DNA of 64,000 bases from the NCBI GenBank assembly GCA_014871385.1, contig CM026426.1, positions 26,944,265-27,008,264 on the forward strand, given 5' to 3'. Shown here in pieces: positions 53,971 through 64,000 of this stretch. Numbering within the stretch: the stretch's first letter is position 1; each line of letters opens with the position of its first letter. The notes under the pieces were generated by a model. It had not been told where the DNA came from. It worked only from the letters and a program-made list of their open reading frames with translations, and did no database searches. The stretch comes from Ceratodon purpureus (Eukaryota; Streptophyta; Bryopsida; Pseudoditrichales; Ditrichaceae). A program made the translations under genes and the position numbers.

Positions 53971-56900
53971 TTCCGGTCTAGCCTCATTAGGATCCAATTG
54001 CCATCGACGTCTTGATCGTTGTGCAAAATTACGCTCTAAACTAGCAATTTTGGCCGTTTAGCCGAGCTTCCCTAAACCCCAAGGTATTGGGAGACACAAT
54101 AATGAACTATAAAATTTTCCTTTCATACCAACCAAGGCGAGGGAACATGCTGCTAGCACAGGGAAAATCACATTTGCACGGTTTGAGCACTTGATTACAG
54201 CAAAATCCAGAGTTTGTAATTAAAGATGAAGTTTTCCATAATTCTCCCTAGTCACAACATTGCCCTCAGGAGGCAACGAAGCTTGGATCATGTCAAGCCA
54301 AGAATTGATTGAAATGCAGAAAAGTTACCTAGTTTTGCAGCTCGCTGGCAACGAACGGCACATTAAGTTGACAGCGAAGAAAGCCGCACTTCCACCTTGA
54401 ATTAAGATGTCCTACTCAAGCAAAATTTGCTACGTATACAACAGCCAATACCCCAAAATCACTTGGACAACTCGCAGCAAGTGCCAACTCTTGCTGCCGG
54501 CACCAAATTCCCCAAATCACGTGTTTCTCCCTTGGCACTAACCCGTGCTAGCTGCCCCCAATTTCCCAGATCACGTAGACACCTCGCTTCAAAAATGCGC
54601 TACCTTTACCGCACCCACTCTACCCAAAATCAATTGGATTCGTCACAGCCCCAACTCCCGCTGGCTGCATCCAATATCCCAAATGGCATGCTTCTTCCGC
54701 AACGCTAACCCCTGCTGGCTGCACTCAGTCTCTCTACGCGTTCAAAAATTTTTCGCACTAGAAGCTGCACTCGTCGTCGGTGGAGGAGGTAGGAGGGCGG
54801 ACTCATAATTTCCTCGTTCAAAGTGCTGGCAAAAAGTTTGCTGACACGAGCAGGCCGGCTCGGGATCCGGTCCTAACTCCGCCTGATTGTTGTCAGCGTG
54901 CCACTGTAGCAGCACCTGACACACGCCCTTCGCAAAGGTCATTGGTTCCACCTCCCGCGGCGGCGTTGCAGGCACCACGGTGGCACGTCCAGTGTCCCGT
55001 CAAAAGTGCGCGGGCAGGCTATTTTTTTCCTCTCACGAGCCGGCTTACACGGCCTTTTGGAGACCCCATTTTGCAGCTAATGCGGGACATACACGGATAC
55101 AGTAAATGGTCGTTGTTCATTGAGTCCTTTGTACATTTCCTTCTGGGATCCATGTTAGGATGTTGAATTTTGTAGAAGGATTCGGGTGTAAATGTAGGGG
55201 TGTTCATAGGGAATAGCATCATAGTTTTATAAATGACATAGACTTGATGCCATCATCAAATAGACAACGACCGACTAGACTCGGTCAAAACTTTGTGTTG
55301 GCCACGGCATTAAGCAATATAATATCAAGGAGTATTTAGAGTTAAACAGTTATGGAGTAGTGTCCTTCATGATTGTATATCGCATTGTTTGGATGAGTTG
55401 GCGAGTAAGTAATACCGAGCTATACCCGCACCCCAGATGTATGCATGTCCTCAAGGAGAATCTATATAGGTGAAACAGAGAATATCCCGGAGTCGTCGGT
55501 CAATGGAGGGTGCGAACACTCAAGCACGCCAACCTCTAGTTTCAAAGTCTTGGGAAAAAAAGTTCCCTATCCCTAAGGGTGGGTGGGCAAGACATCCCTT
55601 TACAGGGCAGCTTTTATCACCTTCCTCACCAAATTTCATTCTCAATCAGCCCATTCTCAATTCAAACCTAATCATATCTGTACACTCTCTTGTGATTCCA
55701 AATTACCAGTATAGACACATAGTGCTTTTCACCAGAGAATTCTCAATTAACACACTACTTACAATATAGTAGTGTATGACAAAACAATCCAAATAATAGA
55801 GAAAAGTTTGTCTTAAAACTGACAATACAAGATCAAACACAAAATAGTTTGAGTCTCCAGAAATCTTCTCATCCCTTGAATGTTGGTGTAGTAAAGTAAG
55901 AAAAATCCAGAGGTAAAGGACCTCACATGTCCCCATAAACACAACCAAAACCACAGTTAGGATTATGTTTATAGACAAGGTGTCAACAGCCCTTTAAAGC
56001 TTGTTATTGCAGTCACAAGAAAAATCAAACCCTACACCAAACATACAAATCAAAGGGAGAGATGAAAGAGTCTAATTGCAAACATAAATTAGAGGACCTG
56101 ACTAGTAGTTCCACCAGACTCAGCCATGTTGCACTTTGCTTCAGCTCCACACCACCATAAATTGAACTCGTAAAATGCTTATTTCTCCGAAGGGAGAGGA
56201 ACCTGACAGAAGCTTCTTCCACTACAACATCTGTAGAAAAGTTTCCAACGGTAAGGTCACCCCTCCACTTCAGTGCTAGAGTCGTGGCCGGCAGCACTGT
56301 TACCCGAAACTGAGAGGTCTTCGCAGTGTCAATGTTGTTGCTTGGGGATGCACAATAAAGTGGACCACAAAGTGCAACATGTGATCACTAGAAAGTGAAT
56401 ATGAAGTGCGTTGTTTTTCAAAGCTCAAAGGTGAGCATTTTGGTGTTGTTTTTGAGCATTTTAGTCACTCTCTAGGATATCACAAGTTATCTCACACATA
56501 TCTACATTAAGGGAATATGTTCAATTGAAACTTAATTTGACCGCTAGTTCTAAATCATGAAAATGAACTTTTCCAAAGTCTTAATTTCTTCATTTGGTGC
56601 CCTCTTTTGTCTTTAGAAGTTGTTTTTTCCAATTTAAAAAGCAATGTTCGCTGAAAAAAAACTCACAAAAGTACCGCAAAAGTGACCTTCTTAAAAAACA
56701 TCCTTGTGGTACTTTTAGAACCCTAAACAAATTACTGAATATATGAATTGACTATTTTAGAATGCCTCAAACATATTGAGGGCACCACTCCTTCAAAAGT
56801 GATTTTTGTTGAGTTCTTTGTTCTTTTCTAGCCACTTTTTCAAATGATTGCATTCACTTTGCTTGGATTTGAAGCCCTCATACAATAACTTCAAAGTGTC

Positions 56901-59766
56901 TACTTTGCACAAAACGTTTCTAAGTTGTAGAAAAAAAAGTTTAGAATCTATATTAGCAAAAAAAAATTGACTTCAATTACATCTTTCCATCACTTTTGTG
57001 CAATTTTTGCAAAATGGCTAAAATTGACAAATAGCTAAGCACTTTTTTGGTCCACTTTATTATGCTCCGCCCATGCTATAAAATGTACTTTTCAAATTTG
57101 CATTTAAGGTTTCTTTGGGCATATGAATAGACATCCTAGGTTTGGATTCCGAAACCTACACTACAAGGAAATTTGTGGCTTAATTGACTACATTTCGACA
57201 AAAATTTGTCAACCCACTTGTCAATTAGGGCACTTTATTGACACATTTTTGTCATCTCGGTGGTCATTCTAGACAAGATAGACATCAATAGCATTCTTCT
57301 GAATTTTTTTTGCCACGGTGGATTTACTTCACCATGTCAACAATTTCCTTTCATGGTAGTTTCGTTCATGCACAATAAAAAGCATTCAAAGAATTTTGAG
57401 GAATTTCCTAGACCGTGTGCAAGTAAATTAAACCCTGACCGGAATTTGTGGATTTTCGCAATTTCAGGGGAAATGAATTATTTACTGCACGGTGGTCTTG
57501 TGGCATTTTACTCTGAAATCAATCTCCAGGTTACAAGTTCTGAATTAAGTTATCCCAATTTATTATGGGCGCGTGTGAATTTTGCCTTATCTCTCGCTAC
57601 GCCATGCTCATTCCAACCGTATAATAATTACAACATGCTAGATCTAGGGGAAATTATGAGAACTAGGTGTACAGTAAAAAATGCATTTACAGAAACTTGT
57701 ATTGAAATTCATAGTCTTAATCACACTGCAGACGTTAAACGTAGCTAAATGGAAAAATGAATGGGCTCTGCAGTGAAATTGACAGCCAATTTGAACATCT
57801 ATGAAGAACAAGCCGAGACCTTAAACCACAAGCTTGTGTGCACATTGTACACTAAAAACTAGGTACTCACACATCATTCTGCTCCTGCTCCTTCGCCTCC
57901 TGCATCGCCCAGGCCTCTTTAAAACCTCGACCGCAACAGCTGTACAAAACCCAAATGACCAACGACACCAAACACCTAAAAAGCTGTACAAAACCTCAAA
58001 CGCCAACAACCTTGTACAAAACCATGCTCGGCTGGCTGAGCGCTGTGCTCGCGCATTAACTCTTGCAGGGCTGCCAAGGCGTGGGCACTGAGCTGCGGCA
58101 CATCATCGTCCTCCTCCATCGCTCGCTAGCCGGCCGGCCTGGTTCAGAAACAACCGTCTCTCACACTGCAAATCCAGAAAAGCTGCGATGAGACGCACCA
58201 ACGATCCACAAAAACACTGCACGCGAAACTCTAGTTTCTGATAAGAGGGGATGGCATGACTGGCACACAGTGAGTTACACCAACAGTCTTTTACAACGAC
58301 TTAGATTTCAATCCGATTCCAGATAACTTCATCTGATCCACAGCATGGATAAAATTGTCAGCCTACTATTAAAATAAGGTTAACAATCACAACCAAGATG
58401 TCAGCAAAAAATTAACAGAGGAATACCACGTGGAAAGCACATTAAATATGAAATACTTGAACAAGGCATATTGATTTTAGAGCACTTACATTTTTCAAGT
58501 GCAATTGCAGAGTCTCTCCTTTGATAGTGTATATGATGTATAGTGTCAAAGGTGCAATTTTTGAATTAATTAATTAATGGATGTAACTTTCTTGCCACAT
58601 GCACCCTCTTGAGAGGATGCCTCGTGGCATTTATAAACTAAGGCAGAAAGATGGTAAATTATAATGCTAGTTCGGGGGAGCTAGGTTATCTGAGTTCATT
58701 TGTTGTGGCCATATCCAAATGCTCTCACAGCTCAGTCTATGATATCTTGTCAAATCACCTGCACCTTTCTTAGAGTTCATCACTAAGAACATGTTGCCTC
58801 TGATTTGTTGAGTGCACCAACAGGCAGCATGTTCGAACTCAATGTTTTAACTGCAAAATCTGACACACTTAACTTCAAGGTAGTTGCTAAAAGCTCTGGT
58901 TCTAAGCTTGCAGAGCATGATAGCATTTCCTCGCTTTTGCATCCCCTTCAAGCTTCTTCCAAGTCTTCCCACCTCCACTTAACGTTTCCAACAATCCACA
59001 AACAGTGCCTGCCAAGCATCGATGCCTCAAGTTCACTCATCTCTCTTTGCTACACAAGCACCGTTTGGCTAACCCATTGTACACGTAGTGCGTATGATAA
59101 TTGCAGTCCACAAGCTTACAAGAAGCCAATATGAGTATTGAGTAAGCTATACACACAAATCAAATCTAGACATCCAAACTAAAGAGCTCGGACATTGAAA
59201 ACAATGAGCTCACCTGCCCCGAGTAATTGCAACATTCAAAATTTCTCGAAACCCTAGAGTCCACTTCACCACTGATCGTTCCAAGGAGGCATGCACAACT
59301 CATCCGCGGACCTAAAGCAGACGCTTCAACTAGCACACACCAAGATCTCTTCCTGACTGCCTTGTGCCACCTCTTCACCGCAACCTGCTTCTCACCACCC
59401 GAGTCAAGAAAACAAGTATAAAAAACAACCCTCCTTCACGGAACCCCCTCGCTTCAACCATATCCAAAACCTCGAAAACCTCAATTCCACAAACAAAAAA
59501 AACAGTTGCTCCCACAACGACCCACGTTGCGAATCCAACACGCACGGAACCCTCAACCTCAAATCCAAAAAACAAGACGCCATACCCAATTTGAACCACC
59601 AAACCAACACCACAAGAAAGCGCAATCACCTCGATCAATTAGAGATCGACAATTAGGGTTCGACCCGGACCCTCCAGGTCACTGCCCGTCAGACCCCTTC
59701 AGACCCCCTCAGACCAATAAATTAATTAATTGATCCGGGGTGGTTCGCAATTTTAGGCACATAGAC
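53971..59766. other. Region without convincing genes
   Basis: Only short unsupported frames. 54230-54720 has loosely repeated phrases (CCCAAATCAC, GCTGGCTGCA, CAATTGGA). A minus-strand frame at 54978-54742 (CQQTFCQHFERGNY) is too short to call. The frame at 57260-57748 (+) is 162 residues but has no domain and lies in AT-rich DNA. 56330-57180 is AT-rich with repeated CTTTTG and TTTTGAG words. 59440-59700 contains TTAGGGTTCGACCC and CAGACCCC repeats, like a gene 5' flank. Confidence 0.4.
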
Positions 59767-60174
59767 TGTTGAAGGCTTTGCCTCGTTTTCCCATATAATC
59801 TCTTCAGCTTCTTTTTTCTTATTCAGATATTTTGCAATAAATTGTCAAGGGGTATTGGTGGCAGTCCACTACCATTTCGCAATTATACCTTATCAACATA
59901 GATGCGAGAGCATAATTCATGCACAGGGTCACAATGATCAACAATTCATCTGTACTCAGAACTCTATATATCAAGGAGATGAAAATATTCAGAAGACCAA
60001 GCATACAAAATGAGTAGCAGTAGAGCTTATGCATGTTGGTATATTAGAGATAATGAAGAGAGAAAATACAAGTCTGGACGACGTACTTTACACTACAAGC
60101 GCCGCAAGACTTAGGGTGGACTTACGTCCATCCTAAGGATGAAACCCCAAAACTGGAATGAAACCGGTTTAACA
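59767..60174 (-). repeat. Possible 3' LTR of the copia remnant
   Basis: The minus strand has a purine tract (TTAAAGGAGGG, 60175-60185) followed by TGTTAAACCGG at 60174. CCTTCAACA on the minus strand ends at 59767. The second LTR was not found, so the limits rest on TG/CA ends and the tract alone. Confidence 0.35.
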
Positions 60175-60612
60175 CCCTCCTTTAACCTAGATCAAGCGAT
60201 TGAGGTTACAGAGGTTTCATTTGGTGTGGACTCTTTCGATGTGTCGATGGCGAGAGAATCCGCAAATTGCAAGGAAAATAGGAGCTTGTCCGAGAGGGAG
60301 GTGTGAGAAGTATCCTTGGGTTGATTGCCTGGGCAATTGCCGCGTTGATGCTGAAGTTGTGTGAAGCTTTCCTTGAGAAGGTTGATCGGTGGACGATGGA
60401 TCGGAGACGAGGAGAGCAGCATCAGTTGATGGCGGTACGTCTTGTGCAATTAAGCAGAGCGCGTGCTTGTCCAAAGGAAGTTGACAGTGTGGAGCGATGA
60501 AACAAGTCCAAGAAGCCAGAGGGTTTGTAAACATTCAATGGCGAGTTTAGGGTTTCTACTGGAAGAAGTGGAAATTTTTATGTTGATCGGCGAGGAAGAT
60601 TGACATGGGTTG

Positions 60613-62456
60613 TCAAGAGTTGGGAGGAGTGCAAGAGACGAGTTCATTGGTTTCGTGGAGCGCAATACAAATTTTTTGGAACCCTAGCTGAGGCCGTAGA
60701 GTATCTATCAGGTTAGGTTTGAGAAGCTGATCCTCGGCAATATGTAAGTGTTGTAGGCTATACAGATTGATGTTCTTGCGGTGGAGCTCAAATTTGAGTC
60801 TGCCATGGAACTTTGTGAGCAAATGAGCGGGTTGTTGAGAAGTGTGAATATACTTGAGGTTGATCCCCCCCCTCCCCCCCTCCAACCGGTCGCGTACAAA
60901 GTGATAATGGATTTCGATGTGCTTGCTCCTTGCGTGGAAAATTGGATTCTTGGCTAGTTTCAATGCACTTTGATTGTCGCAACTCACGACTAACAGATCG
61001 GGTACCAATTTTTGTCAATTGCTAAGTTGATTTGGGTGATAGGTACTGTCAAAGAAGGATGTGTAGTTTGTGAAGGAGAGGGAAGAGCCGAACGCCTTCT
61101 TGTACGCCTTCTTGTACCCCGTTACTTATACTCCAATTCGGTTGAGGAGGGAGGGATGGTCATCTGGCGCTTTGACTGCCACGAGACAGGACCTCCAACG
61201 GCTAAGGAAAGGTAAGCGCCCACACTTCTGCGAGTATTAGGACAAGTTGCCCAATCGGCATCCGTGAACCCCTGTAGTTTGAAGGATGGATCGTTGCAGT
61301 AAAGGATGCGAAAGTCTGGGGTGGACAGTAAATATGAAAGGATGTAGAGAGCATACTCCAGATGAGCCTGCTCAGGCTGAGACATGTAAGAGGCTACTCT
61401 ATTGACTGCAAATGAAAGGTTGGCACGAGTGACAATGATGGATATCAATTTCTCTATGAGCTGAGAATATGTTGTGAGTCTACAGGAGCAGTATTGATAT
61501 CGGTTGAGACGGTTAGGCCAGCTGGGAGGGGTGTTTTCCCAGGGCAAAGAGAGGCAGGAGCAAAATCTTGAAGGATTGAAGCAGCATACGCATGCTAGTG
61601 TATGAAAATGCCCTGGGGAAGATACTCAAACGTTACACTGAGGTATTTCTTGATCAGCCCTAAGTCTGTCATGTCATAGGTGTTTTGTAAATAATTTTTG
61701 AGCCATGTTATGAGATGAGCGCAATTGCCGGTGATGAATAAGTCATCGACAAAAAGCATCAGGAAAAGAATTTGGTCATTTTTGTAAGGGTTCTAAAGGT
61801 TTGGATCAAAGCTGCTTCTACTCAGTCCTAACTATCAAAGTGAGGCATCTATTCTCTCATACCATGCTCTAGGAGATTGTTCTAACTCGTATAAAGAACG
61901 AAGTAATCTACATACCTTAGATTCATGACCGCTAATGACGAATTTGAGGGGTTGTGTCATGAAATACAGGTTCCTTTAGAATGCCGTGGAGGAAGGCTGT
62001 GCGAACATCTATGTGGTGTATCGCCACTGGCAACTGGAAGCTACAGCAATGATTGTTCTTATGGTCGCCCACTTGATCTCGAGAGCAAAGGTTTTGTCGT
62101 AATCAAGTCCCGGCTTTGTTCAAAGCCCTAGCAACCAGTCTGACTTTCTTGGTGCCTAAGGTTCTCGGTAAGCCGTCTTTTAACTGGTAAACGTAGCGGT
62201 AGTTGATTGGACGAATACCTGTGGAAAAGGTCTCGAGTACCCAGGTCTAGTTTTTGTATATGCTCTGTATTTCTTTAGCCAATGCTTTGCGCCACTCGGG
62301 GTCTTGTTGAGCTTGAGGTAGGGTTAGGGTTTCAGCAGTAGTGATGTCTGGAACTAACGTGTCTTCGGGGTAACTAAGGGCTTGACAGTCAGGGGAGTTG
62401 GCTGAAAGATAAATGAAGTAATCGCCCAAGCGAATATTCTGAGGTCGCCAAAATGT
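60613..62456 (-). pseudogene. Element D: decayed Ty1/copia RT-RNase H remnant
   Basis: Minus-strand pieces in copia order: WRKALAKEIQSIYKN then stop and TWVLE (RT start, 62300-62230), LVARA (about 62140), LMLFVDDLFITG with the copia FVDD active site (about 61760-61725), RVASYMSQPEQAHLEYA, GFTDADWATCPNTRRSVGAYL and SWQSKRQ (61547-61122), and DNQSALKLAKNPIFHARSKHIEIHYHFVRD...HTSQQPAHLLTK (61008-60700). Multiple stops and shifts break it. Gag, protease and integrase are absent upstream of about 62456. It is an inactive 5'-truncated copy. Confidence 0.85.
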
Positions 62457-63500
62457 TAGGTTGGGTTGTCACAATGGAGATGGGAGATCATGGAAGATTA
62501 GGAAGATCCAAGGGAAGACTCCTACGGGAGGCAATATAAAGGAAAGACTGTATTCGTGGGTGTGGAACTCAATTCAGTGGCTATTTTGGTGTATGTAGCT
62601 GATTGTTTTGTCATTGTTATTGATTGCAGACGGTAACATCTTGTGGAATTATATATTGCTGCTGGATGAAGCAACAGCCGACATCATACAAGTAAGTTGT
62701 GCACTTTAAAATAAATTTTTCAGATTACTTGATTTTGTACCTTACAAAGAACACAATCTATATTTTATTCTTGAAGTCGGATGAGATGATTGAGATTTAA
62801 TGCAAAAATTGCTATTTTTTAGTAGAGGACGCACTTTCATGTATGCTTCGAATATGTGTAGGTGAATGCTATAGTAGCAAAAGTATTTGACATTTCTTCA
62901 TCAAAGCGCAAGTTGTTTGAAGATTTTCCATCTTCATCAAACAAAAATAAATAAATAAAAAATAAAATAAAAAATTCATCTATCTTTTTTTTAGTTGTAT
63001 TAAGCAATTGAAAATCTTATTGTATAAGTATGCATATTTTATATACATGTATTTTATGTTTATGTTTACATTGAATAGTACATAAATACTTCATGTTTAG
63101 AGTATATAGTATTTATATGTTATAAGATTTTCATACTTTATAGTTTCAATGTATTTTATATATTTGTAGTATATGTATTGTTTCCTGAGATTCCAAGACT
63201 TTTGAGGATACGAAGATTTCCAAGAATGCCAAGATCTTGATTTATTATTATGATTCATTAATTAACTATGCAAGAACTTTGACTTGCCAAAATGTCTCCT
63301 TCAAACGACCACGTATTTGTTTCACTTGAAAGACTAAGAGAAGCGAGTCAAGTTAATCATCATATTTTGCTTTATTCATTTGATGATGTGCTACTTTCAT
63401 ACAACTTGCATCTGAAACCTAGATATTACTATAATGTTGGTGAATGTTTATTTGATATTATATCTTACTTGCTTAAATAATCTATGTCATCTATCTCATA
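62457..63500. other. AT-rich region without recognised gene
   Basis: Begins TGTTAGGTTGGG with a GGCAATATAAAGGAAAG TATA-like motif at about 62532, which might be LTR U3. The rest is AT-rich (ATAAATAAATAAA near 62948, TATATAGTATTTATATG near 63105). A 62-residue frame at 63292 is unsupported. Confidence 0.35.
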
Positions 63501-63644
63501 GAGACAAAATAGCATTCACTCATTGAGACAAAATAGCATTCACTCATTGAGACAAAATAGCATTCACTCATTGAGACAAAATAGAATTCACTTATTGAGA
63601 CAAAATAGCATTCACTCATTGAGACAAAAAATACATTCAACACA
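63501..63644. repeat. 24-bp tandem repeat, six copies
   Basis: GAGACAAAATAGCATTCACT units start at 63501, 63525, 63549, 63573, 63597 and 63621. As 24 is a multiple of three the plus frame reads RQNSIHSL repeatedly; coding is not implied. Confidence 0.93.
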
Positions 63645-64000
63645 TCTCTTGAATATGTTGAAGTGTGGATTCCTATGGTATGAAAATCAAATAAATAATC
63701 AAAGTTGCATTATAAATGACTACATGTATTAAAATTATATCATTTTATAATTACTTGTTAACTTTATCATATTAATATCACAATATCAATCTTACCATAT
63801 TAGAATGAATAGAAATGATTAAAAACTTACAAATTCTTTAAAAACTTTTTAAAACAAATATAAGTAATTTATGATAAGAAATAATTTAAAATAAATATAA
63901 ATTTAATATGTTCAATTAATAAAAATACCACAAAAACACCAATGTATGATATTATCTCAAATTTGCAAAAGGAATATTGATAACTACCACATTTATTGGA
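63645..64000. other. AT-rich tail of the window
   Basis: Very AT-rich, with no gene or element recognised. Confidence 0.4.

Noticed and set aside
57260-57748. 162-residue plus ORF
   Set aside because: No domain, AT-rich non-coding-like surroundings, no splice or promoter support.
62446-62461. TAACATTTTGGCGACC, looking like an LTR end plus tRNA primer site
   Set aside because: The same bases can be read in frame with the copia remnant (FWRPQNIRLGDYF), and the LTR-like side does not match element D's 3' LTR end.
63523-63732. RQNSIHSL-repeat ORF
   Set aside because: Only the translation of the 24-bp tandem repeat.
1-64000. tRNA or rRNA genes
   Set aside because: None could be recognised by eye; a tRNAscan or rRNA search was not possible, so absence is not proved.

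Overview
The window looks like nuclear DNA of a streptophyte. It has spliced genes with GT-AG introns, a plant-type SUVR1/2/4-class histone methyltransferase, telo-box (AAACCCTAA-type) motifs, a MULE-type transposase with a SWIM finger, and Tat/Ogre-like Ty3/gypsy elements. A charophyte alga such as a Chara relative is my best guess. That is inference; no rRNA, organelle gene or species marker is present to prove it.

Layout. 51-1347 (-): a compact SUVR4-like SET gene. 1439-5925 (-): a two-exon gene of unknown function with a coiled coil and a RING-like Cys/His cluster, broken by one in-frame TAG inside a hexapeptide repeat. 6534-6917 (+): a small unknown ORF between diverged direct repeats. 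7431-12161 (-): the most notable gene, with at least 12 exons. It joins five RNA-polymerase-II-CTD-like heptads, a ParB/Srx-like domain with a GNHR motif, and a beta-class DNA amino-methyltransferase fold whose catalytic DPPY-type motif reads DIPE. 12448-17032: a 211-bp satellite array with a perfect 24-nt palindrome in each monomer and an 8-monomer higher-order period. 17291-17550: a 25-bp minisatellite. 18219-23690: a MULE-type transposase gene (+) flanked by two small minus-strand ORFs. 23.7-27.6 kb: AT-rich, apparently gene-free.

From 27.7 kb on, the window is mostly nested retrotransposons. Element C (+) keeps gag-protease but has no RT or integrase, and ends in pentapeptide-like repeats before a polypurine tract and LTR. 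Element B (-) is an old, decayed gypsy element. It is split by element A (-), a very young 13,084-bp Tat/Ogre-like element at 35790-48873, with 597-bp LTRs differing at one seen position and a GTGAC target duplication. A's gag-pol frame is separated from the integrase C-terminus plus a long extra ORF by a single in-frame TAG. 54-59.7 kb has no convincing gene. 59.8-62.4 kb carries a decayed Ty1/copia remnant (-). The end is AT-rich with a 24-bp tandem repeat.

The genes do not form an operon-like unit. The common theme is chromatin and DNA modification genes set among repeats and transposons. All coordinates and splice sites were read by eye; no database search was run.
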